Shown here piece by piece: positions 8,021-15,930 of a DNA stretch of 30,856 nucleotides. The translations under genes were made by a program, and so were the position numbers. This DNA comes from a virus. Location of the stretch: positions 1 to 30,856 of the IMG/VR virus record IMGVR_UViG_3300013126_000152; one strand, given 5' to 3'. The notes under the pieces were generated by a model. It saw nothing but the letters and a program-made list of their open reading frames with translations, did no database searches and was not told where the DNA came from. Each line of letters begins with the position of its first letter. The first letter of the stretch is position 1.

Positions 8021-8472
8021 GAGATGTAGATAAACAACTTGATATTGTCAAGTCAGTAGTTACTTGGGTTAATACACCATACCATCACCATGCCCGTGTA
8101 AAGGGTATTGGTGTAGATTGTGCCCAGCTGATTGTTGCTGCTGCGCTTGAGAATGGCATTATTACACCTGATGAAGCACAAAATATCCCTAATTATCCAA
8201 CACAATGGCATTTACATAATAGGGAAGAAAAGTTGTTAGAAGCACTGGAGTCGTTCGGCTGTGTGGAGATCCCAAAAGAACAGACCCAACCAGGAGACAT
8301 CATATGTTTCCAGTTCGGTCGCACAACAAGCCATCTTGGTATCAAATTAAATGAGAATGATTTCATTCATGCACGGTATGATATCGGTAAGGTTGTTATA
8401 AATACTTTGCAGAACGAATGGTACGACAAATGGACTAAAACTTACGCGTTCCCTGGGGTGATAAATGGCTAA
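8017..8472 (+). CDS. Tail-tip NlpC/P60 cell-wall peptidase (GTA gp14-like)
   Basis: The product is 151 residues. The catalytic cysteine lies in GIGVDCAQLI (C35) and the catalytic histidine in TTSHLGIKL (H106), followed by DFIHA (H118) as third residue. The PGDII loop (92-96) is typical of the NlpC/P60 fold. In the tail tip it cuts peptidoglycan crosslinks during DNA entry. ATGA overlap with the hub gene. A late promoter octamer lies inside its 3' part, serving the genes that follow. Confidence 0.9.
   Translation: MRDVDKQLDIVKSVVTWVNTPYHHHARVKGIGVDCAQLIVAAALENGIITPDEAQNIPNYPTQWHLHNREEKLLEALESFGCVEIPKEQTQPGDIICFQFGRTTSHLGIKLNENDFIHARYDIGKVVINTLQNEWYDKWTKTYAFPGVING
8397..8404 (+). promoter_or_regulatory. 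T4-type late promoter (TATAAATA) inside the peptidase gene
   Basis: This exact TATAAATA followed by CTTTGC lies 60 bases before the megatron N-terminal gene at 8465. It lies within coding sequence, so chance is possible, but distance and orientation match the other late promoters. It would boost expression of the fibre island. Confidence 0.55.
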
Positions 8473-9088
8473 TCTGGTAATATCAGCAGCAGGGGCGGCG
8501 GTAGGTTATCTTGTAGGGGGTCCTACAGGAGCAAGTATTGGTTGGGCAGTCGGTAGTGCGTTAAGTGCTAAAGATCCAGAATCAACAATGCAGGCACCCA
8601 ATATTGGGGACTTGCGTGTACAAACCAGTCAGTATGGCACCGCAATACCGATTTGCGTTGGGAAACAAAGAGTTAGTGGTAATGTCTTCTGGGCGACTGA
8701 TAAAACAGCACGGACGACAGAAACCAAAACAGATGGTGGTAAAGGTGGATTAGTTGGAGGTGGTGGTGAAGTAACGACCGTCACAACAACATATACAGTC
8801 AATCTTGCAATCGGTATCTGTAAAGGACCAATATTGGGTGTTAGCCGTGTGTGGGCGGATGGGCAGTTGATTGTTGACGCAACTGTAGATGCTAAACCGC
8901 TGATCGGCAACTTGTATTTGGGAAGCAATAGCCAGATGCCAGATCCAACAATGGAAAGTCATCTTGGTTCAGGAAATGTCCCTGGATACAGAGGGTTAGC
9001 ATACATCGTATTGACAGATTTCAATTTAGGTGTTAGTGGTAGAATACCTAATTTCAGTTTTGAAGTGATTAAAGAGGGCGGAATATAA
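8465..9088 (+). CDS. Megatron N-terminal part (GTA gp15-like tail tip protein, split)
   Basis: This 207-residue product starts with the Gly/Ala-rich hydrophobic stretch AAGAAVGYLVGGPTGASIGW and continues with IGDLRVQTSQYGTAIPICVG, FWATDK, a Gly-rich loop (GGKGGLVGGGGE), TYTVNLAIGICKGPILGVSRVWADG and YRGLAYIVLTDFNLG. These are the hallmarks of the first about 200 residues of gp15/host-specificity megatron proteins, normally well over 1,000 residues long. Here the frame stops at 9088 after FSFEVIKEGGI. The remaining domains are found 6.8 kb downstream at 15930-18416. It overlaps the peptidase gene by 8 bases and the first fibre gene by 1 base. Confidence 0.85.
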   Translation: MANLVISAAGAAVGYLVGGPTGASIGWAVGSALSAKDPESTMQAPNIGDLRVQTSQYGTAIPICVGKQRVSGNVFWATDKTARTTETKTDGGKGGLVGGGGEVTTVTTTYTVNLAIGICKGPILGVSRVWADGQLIVDATVDAKPLIGNLYLGSNSQMPDPTMESHLGSGNVPGYRGLAYIVLTDFNLGVSGRIPNFSFEVIKEGGI

Positions 9089-10689
9089 TGGCATTAGCAA
9101 CAAACTCAACTCCTGGTAGTATCGTTCTGGCTGGTGACTTAACTGGTGTTGCAAACGCACCAGAATTGCGTGTCACTGGTGTTGTTGCTGGTAGTTATGG
9201 TCCCGCAAATATTGTAGTTGATAGCAAAGGTCGGTTGGTTTATGCTAAAGACGCTACTTGGAAGACAGACATTGTTCCTCTGGTGGTTGATGCTACATAT
9301 GCCGTGAAGGGCATTATCTCTACTTGTGATCCACGCATCACCATTGAAGGTGGATTGATTGCAGCACATCTGCCAGACGCACTAACACAAGCACAATACG
9401 ATGCTTTGGAAACTGAAGATGAACTTCTTCGTGCAAGTACACCAAAGGGCATTGTTCAGGTTGGTTCAGGTCTTGAAGTTGACAATGGTGTGTTGCGTGT
9501 TCAGTATGCAAGCACTACCAAATTCGGCATTATGAAGCCAGGCACTGGTTTGGATTTTGACATTGATGGTAAATTGACACCATTTGGGCTTGAATCTGGT
9601 GCTTCTGAAACAGAGAAGGGCATTGTACAGATTGGTGATAACATCGATGTGACTGGTGGTGTGATTTCCGTAAAGACTGCAACAGCAGCACAAAAAGGTG
9701 TTGTTCAAGTCGGTTCTGGACTGTCAGTTACTGGTGGTGTGATGTCATGGACTCAACCTGATTATCCAGTTGCTAGTAAGGTAGCAAAGGGATTTGTTGA
9801 AGTTGGTGCAAACATCGATGTCAATACTGGTGTTATTAGTGTTCCTGTTGCAACAGACACAGTAAAGGGTGTTGTACAGGCTGGTGATGGTATTGGTATA
9901 ACTGATGGATCTTTGCGTATTGCTGATGCTACTTATACAACCAAAGGGTTGGTGCAGATTGATGCTGGTAAGGGATTAGTTGTTAGCAGTGGTGTATTAT
10001 CTGTGCAGGACGCAACAGCAACCGAAAAGGGTGTTGCTCAGGTAGGCACAAATATTGATGTGTCTAGTGGAACCATTTCTGTGAAATTAGCATCATCTAC
10101 TGACAAAGGTGTTGTTAGAATTGGTTCTGGATTAGATGTTACTGATGGTGTCGTAAGTTGGACCCAACCAGCTTATCCAGTTGCATCAGCATCAAATAAG
10201 GGGTTTGTTCAAATAACAGAAGGCAATGGCATGTTGGTTGTAAACGGGGTACTTTCAATTAACGTGCTACCAGATACAACTACAACAAGTAAAGGTATAA
10301 TGCAAGTTGGATCGGGGTTGACTGCTACTTCTGGTGAATTATCAGTTGATTCCACAATTCTTCGATTGAATGCTAACAAAACACTGTCTAAAGTACAAAC
10401 ACACGGGGTGCAAGCTGTTACAGGATCTCCATTAACTTGGGACGGCAATAACGGCAACCTATACAGCTTCACTTTGTCAGGCAATATTACACTCAGCAAT
10501 GGTACTAATATAAATGTTGGGTCGTATTACCACTTTATTATTACCAATAGTGCAACGATTACGTACGGAAGCCAGTTTAAATTTAAAACTGGTTCTATTA
10601 AACAACCATCTGGCACCAAATCAGTATTAAGCTGCTATGCTGTTGATGCAAACACACTATATTGCATAATGCAACCAAATTTCGTTTAG
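9088..10689 (+). CDS. Tail fibre with 11 repeats, paralogue 1
   Basis: The product is 533 residues, ribosome site GAGGGCGG. The N-terminal head domain (AGDLTG, TGVVAGSY, VVDSKGRL; about 1-115) is followed by about 11 copies of a repeat of roughly 26-31 residues with the core KGVVQVGSGLxVTGGVxS. The C-terminal beta domain is about 95 residues (YSFTLSGNITLSNGTNI, SYYHFIITNSATITYG), ending NTLYCIMQPNFV. The repeats are expected to form a trimeric beta shaft, and the tip likely binds the receptor. It is clearly paralogous to the next gene in head, shaft and tip. Confidence 0.85.
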   Translation: MALATNSTPGSIVLAGDLTGVANAPELRVTGVVAGSYGPANIVVDSKGRLVYAKDATWKTDIVPLVVDATYAVKGIISTCDPRITIEGGLIAAHLPDALTQAQYDALETEDELLRASTPKGIVQVGSGLEVDNGVLRVQYASTTKFGIMKPGTGLDFDIDGKLTPFGLESGASETEKGIVQIGDNIDVTGGVISVKTATAAQKGVVQVGSGLSVTGGVMSWTQPDYPVASKVAKGFVEVGANIDVNTGVISVPVATDTVKGVVQAGDGIGITDGSLRIADATYTTKGLVQIDAGKGLVVSSGVLSVQDATATEKGVAQVGTNIDVSSGTISVKLASSTDKGVVRIGSGLDVTDGVVSWTQPAYPVASASNKGFVQITEGNGMLVVNGVLSINVLPDTTTTSKGIMQVGSGLTATSGELSVDSTILRLNANKTLSKVQTHGVQAVTGSPLTWDGNNGNLYSFTLSGNITLSNGTNINVGSYYHFIITNSATITYGSQFKFKTGSIKQPSGTKSVLSCYAVDANTLYCIMQPNFV

Positions 10690-10698
10690 GAGATGTAA

Positions 10699-12342
10699 AT
10701 GGCTAACGCTACACAAACAATTGCAGGTGATGTACAACTTGCTGGGGATTTAGGCGGCAACAACAACGCTGCATCACCAGCCCTAACCAATACAGCCGTT
10801 ACACCAGGCTCATATGTGGTTGCTAAATTCACAGTTGATGCTAAAGGACGTCTAACTTCAGCAGCTAGCTCCACTGCGCCAGAAATTATGGCGATCATTC
10901 CTGATGCAATGACGGTAGATGCGTATACCGCTCTATCTCCTGCAGAGAAAGAAGCCCGGGGTAATACTGCAAAAGGTATTGTTGTAGTCGACGACACAAA
11001 TCTGACGGTAGCCGACGGTCTACTGTCATTAACACCTCCTGACGCTACTACAACAAGCAAAGGTGTTGTGCAAATTGGTGAAGGGCTGTCTGTTACAGGC
11101 GGGGTGGTGTCGTACGGAGCCACAGATTATGCAACGACTAACGATTATGGTCTAGTAAAGATTGGATCTGGTTTGGTTGTTAGTTCTGGTGTGGTTTCAT
11201 TGGATACACTACCTGATGCCACCACAATAAGCAAAGGCGTGGTCCAGATTGGCACAAATATTGATGTGGCTGGTGGTGTGATCAGTGTAAAGACGGCAAG
11301 TGCTGCTGATTTGGGAGTTGTACAAATTGGAAGCGGTCTAACGGTTACAGATGGTGTGGTTGAGTTGGGTAGTTTACCAAATGCAACAACATCAACGTTG
11401 GGTGTTGTCCAGATTGGCGATAACATTGATGTAACTGCTGGTACGATCAGTGTGCCAGTAGCAACTACGTCTTCTCTTGGTGTTGTATCTGTACAATCTG
11501 GTGGTGGCTTGACAGTTACTGGTGGAGTACTAGCGTTTGATGGTACATACACAAATGCATCATATTCACAGAAAGGTATTGTGCAGATTCAATCTGGTGG
11601 TGGCATTTCTGTCACCAATGGTGTGATATCAATTGACACAACCGCATATGCTACCAGTGGATCAAAGGGTGTTGTACAAGTGGGGGCAAATATTGATGTG
11701 GATGCTGGTGTAATTAGCATAAAGACAGCTTCTGATACAGAGAAGGGTGTTGTGCAGATTGGGTCAGGGCTTGATGTTGTAGATGGTGTTGTTAGTTGGA
11801 CCCAACCAACTTATCCTGATGCATCTACAACTGAAAAGGGGATAGTACAAATCACACAGGCAAACGGATTAAATATTTCTAGCGGGGTATTATCATTTAG
11901 CCCTCCTGATGCGACCACATCTACAAAAGGAGTTGTGCAGATTGGCGACGGGTTATCGGTTACAGGCGGCGAAGTCAGCACTGATGCAACAGTTCCAAGA
12001 ACTACAACAGTCAATAATTTTACAAAAACGGTATATTCAACAGCATATACACTAACTGATGACGCTAATATTGCTGTTGATGCATCACAAAGCAATTTGT
12101 TTACGGTTACACTTGGTGGGAATCGTACATTAGATAATCCCACAAATCTTGCAGCTGGTGAATACACATTTATAATCAAGCAAGATGGTGTGGGTGGTCG
12201 ACAGTTAGCATTTGGAAGTGCATACAAGTGGAAGAGTGGTTTCAGTAATATATTATCAACGTCAGCCGGGGCTGTTGATATGATTGTGGCTATAAGTGAT
12301 GGTACTAATGTATATTGTAGTTTAGCAAGAGGATTTGTGTGA
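10699..12342 (+). CDS. Tail fibre with 12 repeats, paralogue 2
   Basis: The product is 547 residues with ribosome site TAGGAG 9 bases before the ATG. It has the same plan as the preceding fibre: head domain with AGDLGG, VTPGSYVVAKFTVDAKGRL; about 12 shaft repeats with the core KGVVQIGDNIDVTGGVIS (three begin LGVV instead of KGVV); C-terminal tip FTVTLGGNRTLDNPTNLAAG, ending VYCSLARGFV. Some shaft segments, such as SWTQPxYP, are shared nearly word for word with paralogue 1. This indicates tandem duplication and likely gene conversion. It may form a heteromeric fibre with its neighbour. Confidence 0.85.
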   Translation: MANATQTIAGDVQLAGDLGGNNNAASPALTNTAVTPGSYVVAKFTVDAKGRLTSAASSTAPEIMAIIPDAMTVDAYTALSPAEKEARGNTAKGIVVVDDTNLTVADGLLSLTPPDATTTSKGVVQIGEGLSVTGGVVSYGATDYATTNDYGLVKIGSGLVVSSGVVSLDTLPDATTISKGVVQIGTNIDVAGGVISVKTASAADLGVVQIGSGLTVTDGVVELGSLPNATTSTLGVVQIGDNIDVTAGTISVPVATTSSLGVVSVQSGGGLTVTGGVLAFDGTYTNASYSQKGIVQIQSGGGISVTNGVISIDTTAYATSGSKGVVQVGANIDVDAGVISIKTASDTEKGVVQIGSGLDVVDGVVSWTQPTYPDASTTEKGIVQITQANGLNISSGVLSFSPPDATTSTKGVVQIGDGLSVTGGEVSTDATVPRTTTVNNFTKTVYSTAYTLTDDANIAVDASQSNLFTVTLGGNRTLDNPTNLAAGEYTFIIKQDGVGGRQLAFGSAYKWKSGFSNILSTSAGAVDMIVAISDGTNVYCSLARGFV

Positions 12343-13457
12343 TGTTTGAAAATAATAAACATATCGCTAATGGTGAAATAGGTTATACGTCATCTTTTAT
12401 TTCAGGTCCTGCACACACAGGAACATTTGGTGCTAACATTTCATTAGCACGGGATGAAACGTATATGGCTGTGGGCATTGTAGGAGATAACACACCGTAC
12501 ATGACAAATGGCAGCGTTGTGATTCTAACCGGTAGTGGAACTACTTGGAGCGTGCAGACGAAGATCCAACCGTCAGGAGGCTGTGAACGACTTTTTAGCA
12601 GGCCTGCAATAGACGCTGACGGTAATACGTTAGTTATTTGTGGGAACGACAATTGTAATGGTTATGGCAAGGCGTATGTGTACACCAGAAGTGGTTCTAC
12701 ATGGTCGCTACAGACAGATTTAGACGCATCGGTAGATTTCACAGTATCGCAACCCTGTATAAGCGATGATGGCAACACTATAGTTGTTTCAAAGTATTCA
12801 TCCGACTCATCAATGAGAGTGTATACACGATCTGGATCGACATGGTCACCACAATCGACTATCACTCAAACTGGGGAATGGCTTGGTTATTCATTGGCAT
12901 TATCCCCTGATGGCAATAAACTTGTTGGTGGTGCTGTATTGTATGATGGTGTGCAAACAAATCAAGGAGCTGTGTATGTATACACTAGAAGTGGTAGCAC
13001 TTGGACACAACAACAGAGAATTGACACTCCAACACCAATCACAAATGGTAATTTTGGTAGTCATGTTTGTTTGAGTAGTGATACAAACACCATATCAGTG
13101 GTTGAAGGTGACACAACCAATTCTGCTATACATTTATTTGGGTGGAATGGTAGTTCTTACACACATTCAGCAACTTTAACAAATGCTCTATTCGATGCGC
13201 AGAATTATGAACATCTGGCGTTTAATGCCGATGGAACAATGCTTGTCGTTGGGTGTGGCGGAACCTCACCATTGATTTCAGGGCATAGTTCTATGTTGAT
13301 ATACAGAAAGATTGGTGGCACGTGGCACACTGAACCATACATTATAACATCAGCCCGTGCTGGTTTTGGATCTAATGTAGAATGCTCCGCAGATGGGAGA
13401 ATATTATACACCAGTAGTTCTGATCAACTGCATATTGTGGCGGAGACTACAATCTAA
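12342..13457 (+). CDS. Beta-propeller tail protein (FG-GAP-like), putative receptor binding
   Basis: 371 residues; ATG at 12342 overlaps the fibre stop and is preceded by AGAGGA. The sequence is built of repeats of about 50 residues of the type VYTRSGSTWxxQxxI, then a spacer, then LSxDGNTLVxG, which recur about six times (for example SDDGNTIVVS, SPDGNKLVGG, NADGTMLVVG). This is the pattern of an FG-GAP/integrin-alpha-like beta-propeller. No signal peptide or enzyme motif is seen. Its place in the fibre island suggests a receptor-binding role; the exact function is unknown. Confidence 0.7.
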   Translation: MFENNKHIANGEIGYTSSFISGPAHTGTFGANISLARDETYMAVGIVGDNTPYMTNGSVVILTGSGTTWSVQTKIQPSGGCERLFSRPAIDADGNTLVICGNDNCNGYGKAYVYTRSGSTWSLQTDLDASVDFTVSQPCISDDGNTIVVSKYSSDSSMRVYTRSGSTWSPQSTITQTGEWLGYSLALSPDGNKLVGGAVLYDGVQTNQGAVYVYTRSGSTWTQQQRIDTPTPITNGNFGSHVCLSSDTNTISVVEGDTTNSAIHLFGWNGSSYTHSATLTNALFDAQNYEHLAFNADGTMLVVGCGGTSPLISGHSSMLIYRKIGGTWHTEPYIITSARAGFGSNVECSADGRILYTSSSDQLHIVAETTI

Positions 13458-14290
13458 TGGCACTATTCGTTACAGTTTGGGAAGATAGCGGTCCTGTTGT
13501 TAGCAGCAAGGGCACAACCCGCACACAAGTTACTAACATTGGTTGGAAATCATCTGGTCTTGATGAGTCCAACCACTATGTCTACAATCCAATTATCCGT
13601 CCTGAAGAAGGTAGTGATATCCCATTCACATACAGTTACAAGAAGTATAACTTTATGAAGATTGCGGGCACATATCCACTTGGAAGTCGACCACGCATCA
13701 AGATAACTGGTGATTACACAGGGGCTGCTCCGCAAGGGGATAATAGCACTATCGAATCAGTAACCGCCGAAAGTATTTCTGTTACAGCGCTGAACACAGC
13801 AGTTTCATTAGCTAACAAAAACGTAAGTGAGGTTGTAGTGAAGAAAGGAAGTAATATGGTTCCTTCATCAGACTACACCATTGACGCAGAAGCAGGCACT
13901 CTAACATTTACAGTTGGTGACAATATTGGTACTTTGCCTGCTAATTTAAAGGTAGATTACAAATACAAAAAGAGTGAATACCAGAGCACAGGTGCTATTC
14001 GGTTATTTTACAAACTGACTAACATTTATGAGCAACCCAACAGTACTTGGGACGGCTCTCTGATGTATATTGCACCAGGTGAAACAAAAATATTATACCC
14101 AGCTGTTAGCACTACTGGTCCTGAAGCGGCTACTTCGTACCTCCAATACCTCACTGCAAACGCCACGTATTACTCCCAATACCTGGTTACACAACTTGTT
14201 GTAGAACAAGGCACCGAAGTTGATTTTGGCAACATAGGTGAACTAAATATAGAATGGTATATGGATGAGTATGAAGGAACCAATGTATGA
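13457..14290 (+). CDS. Tail fibre/tip structural protein with tail-tube-type Ig-like domain
   Basis: 277 residues, TAATG overlap with the propeller gene. Residues about 105-175 carry VSEVVVKKGSNMVPSSDYTI, AEAGTLTF and LKVDYKYKKSEYQ, closely matching the extra domain of the tail tube protein at 2130-2894 (VKDG..L.V..DYTIDA..GTITL...IEVDYTY). The flanking N-terminal and C-terminal parts are beta-rich and not recognised. The gene sits between two propeller genes in one transcript. A structural role in a side fibre or tip is inferred. Confidence 0.6.
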   Translation: MALFVTVWEDSGPVVSSKGTTRTQVTNIGWKSSGLDESNHYVYNPIIRPEEGSDIPFTYSYKKYNFMKIAGTYPLGSRPRIKITGDYTGAAPQGDNSTIESVTAESISVTALNTAVSLANKNVSEVVVKKGSNMVPSSDYTIDAEAGTLTFTVGDNIGTLPANLKVDYKYKKSEYQSTGAIRLFYKLTNIYEQPNSTWDGSLMYIAPGETKILYPAVSTTGPEAATSYLQYLTANATYYSQYLVTQLVVEQGTEVDFGNIGELNIEWYMDEYEGTNV

Positions 14291-15930
14291 GCTGGGAATG
14301 GGAACAAGACTTTACATCAACCGTTGAAAGTGCTTCTGAATATGAGGCTATCTTTGTAAATGGTGATATCTGGGTATTCAATGAAGGAAAAACAACAGAT
14401 CCCAACTGGAAGAACACCTGGCTGAACCAAAATGATGAACCAATGGATGTTCTGCGGGGGTTGAGTCTCACCATCTATAATTATTGGAATAGTATGAATG
14501 GCAATACTTCCAATAAGGACTTTCCTTACTATAATGATCAAACCCAGTCTTACACAGCACACCCATCACATCTCACCACAGATTATGAGCGTTTGACTTA
14601 CCACTTCTATTTTGACAACAACACTCATGAGATTTACAAAAATCGCATTGATTTAATTTGTTGTAATGCTGACAGTATCACTGATGATGACAAATCTCCT
14701 TACACCAACTATGGTGGTAACTTATCTGCTACAAAGTGGCATGATCGCGTTTATCTGTTGAATGGTCAAGATATTTTAGAGTTTGATGTCACCAAAAAGC
14801 AACTTGTGTCATCATTGGCGCAACTCTGGGGCAGAAAGACTGTTGTCCCTGCTGGTGTAGTTACAGATTCGGAAGAAAATTGCGTATTTGTTCCAGGAAC
14901 AGGCTCTATTGAAACAATCATACAAAAAACTACAGAAACTACACCAAATAGCAACTTGTGTGCTGCTAATGGAAAACTATACGTTACAACTCTAGAGTAT
15001 CACCCAGAAACTTACCAACAATGGTTGTACATCTACAATATTGCTACTGATGAGTGGAAAACTGTAGCACTACCAGGCAGACATCAAGGTGCTAAACGAC
15101 ACATTGTTGATGGATTGGATGGTTTTGTATGGATTACAGCAAAAAACAGCCATTCTATCATAAAAGTGAATGTTAATACCGATGAAGTTGTAGCAACTAT
15201 CCGCATAAACCGCCACCCATACAAGATGACCGTCAATCAAGGAAAACAACTTTTTGTTGCAAGTGATCCACAAGACAAAACAAGTCGGCTGTTGTATCAC
15301 CCTGATTTAGCAACATTAGTTGGAAGTGGCAGTTTAGAAGGTGCTTCAGGATATATTGTGGTTTCCGGTGGATTTAAGGTGATTGACACAAAAGACACTA
15401 CTTCTGGCATGATTACTCTTGTAGACCAGTCTGCAAACACACAATCCGCATATGCAAGCGGCAAATGTGATGGTAAGGGCGACTTCTTTGATGACGGAAA
15501 CGGATATTTGTGGTTTGTAACCGACAACCATTATGGCAGACTAAACAAGTCAACCAAAGAGATTAAAACCACATTCAAGGCATCAGAAGGAGCAGTCAAA
15601 GCGGAAGTTCTTGCTGATGCAATCCCAATGATTCCTGATAACTCATCGATCATCGATAACATTCAACATGGTGTGATGGATGGCATTAAAATTGGTGATG
15701 CTGGATCTGAGCCAACAATCCTCAAGGCACTGGTAACACCACAGTTCACATACCAACGTTGGAACGGGTTTACATTTGTTGATATTACAGTGAAACCTTA
15801 CCTATTCTTGATACTTGATGGTGAAGTTAGAATGTTCAGACTATCTGCTTTTGTCAGAAAGAATAAATATATCCATCGCGGAACCGCAATGATTGCCATT
15901 GGGGATCAGGCGTTTTACGGAGATGAATAA
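14287..15930 (+). CDS. Beta-propeller tail protein (NHL/SMP-30-like)
   Basis: 547 residues, ATGA overlap with the previous gene. The central 350 residues contain repeated segments of the kind WHDRVYLLNGQDILEFDVTK, ANGKLYVTTLEY, DGFVWITAKNSHSIIKVNV, VNQGKQLFVASDPQ and DDGNGYLWFVTDN, with spacing of about 45-50 residues typical of NHL/YVTN propellers. The C-terminal 100 residues (from about IIDNIQHGVMDG) look like a separate anchoring domain. Likely part of the host-recognition apparatus; no catalytic motif was recognised. Confidence 0.65.
   Translation: MSWEWEQDFTSTVESASEYEAIFVNGDIWVFNEGKTTDPNWKNTWLNQNDEPMDVLRGLSLTIYNYWNSMNGNTSNKDFPYYNDQTQSYTAHPSHLTTDYERLTYHFYFDNNTHEIYKNRIDLICCNADSITDDDKSPYTNYGGNLSATKWHDRVYLLNGQDILEFDVTKKQLVSSLAQLWGRKTVVPAGVVTDSEENCVFVPGTGSIETIIQKTTETTPNSNLCAANGKLYVTTLEYHPETYQQWLYIYNIATDEWKTVALPGRHQGAKRHIVDGLDGFVWITAKNSHSIIKVNVNTDEVVATIRINRHPYKMTVNQGKQLFVASDPQDKTSRLLYHPDLATLVGSGSLEGASGYIVVSGGFKVIDTKDTTSGMITLVDQSANTQSAYASGKCDGKGDFFDDGNGYLWFVTDNHYGRLNKSTKEIKTTFKASEGAVKAEVLADAIPMIPDNSSIIDNIQHGVMDGIKIGDAGSEPTILKALVTPQFTYQRWNGFTFVDITVKPYLFLILDGEVRMFRLSAFVRKNKYIHRGTAMIAIGDQAFYGDE

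Noticed and set aside
9088-12342. Diversity-generating retroelement or invertible fibre cassette
   Set aside because: No reverse transcriptase, template repeat, invertase or flanking inverted repeats are seen; the repeats are protein shaft repeats in direct order.
11811-12362. 183-aa minus-strand frame opposite the second fibre
   Set aside because: It is the reverse image of the repeat fibre (Thr/Pro/Val-rich repeats such as TSPPVTDNPSPICTT). The repeats explain its openness; there is no sign of expression.
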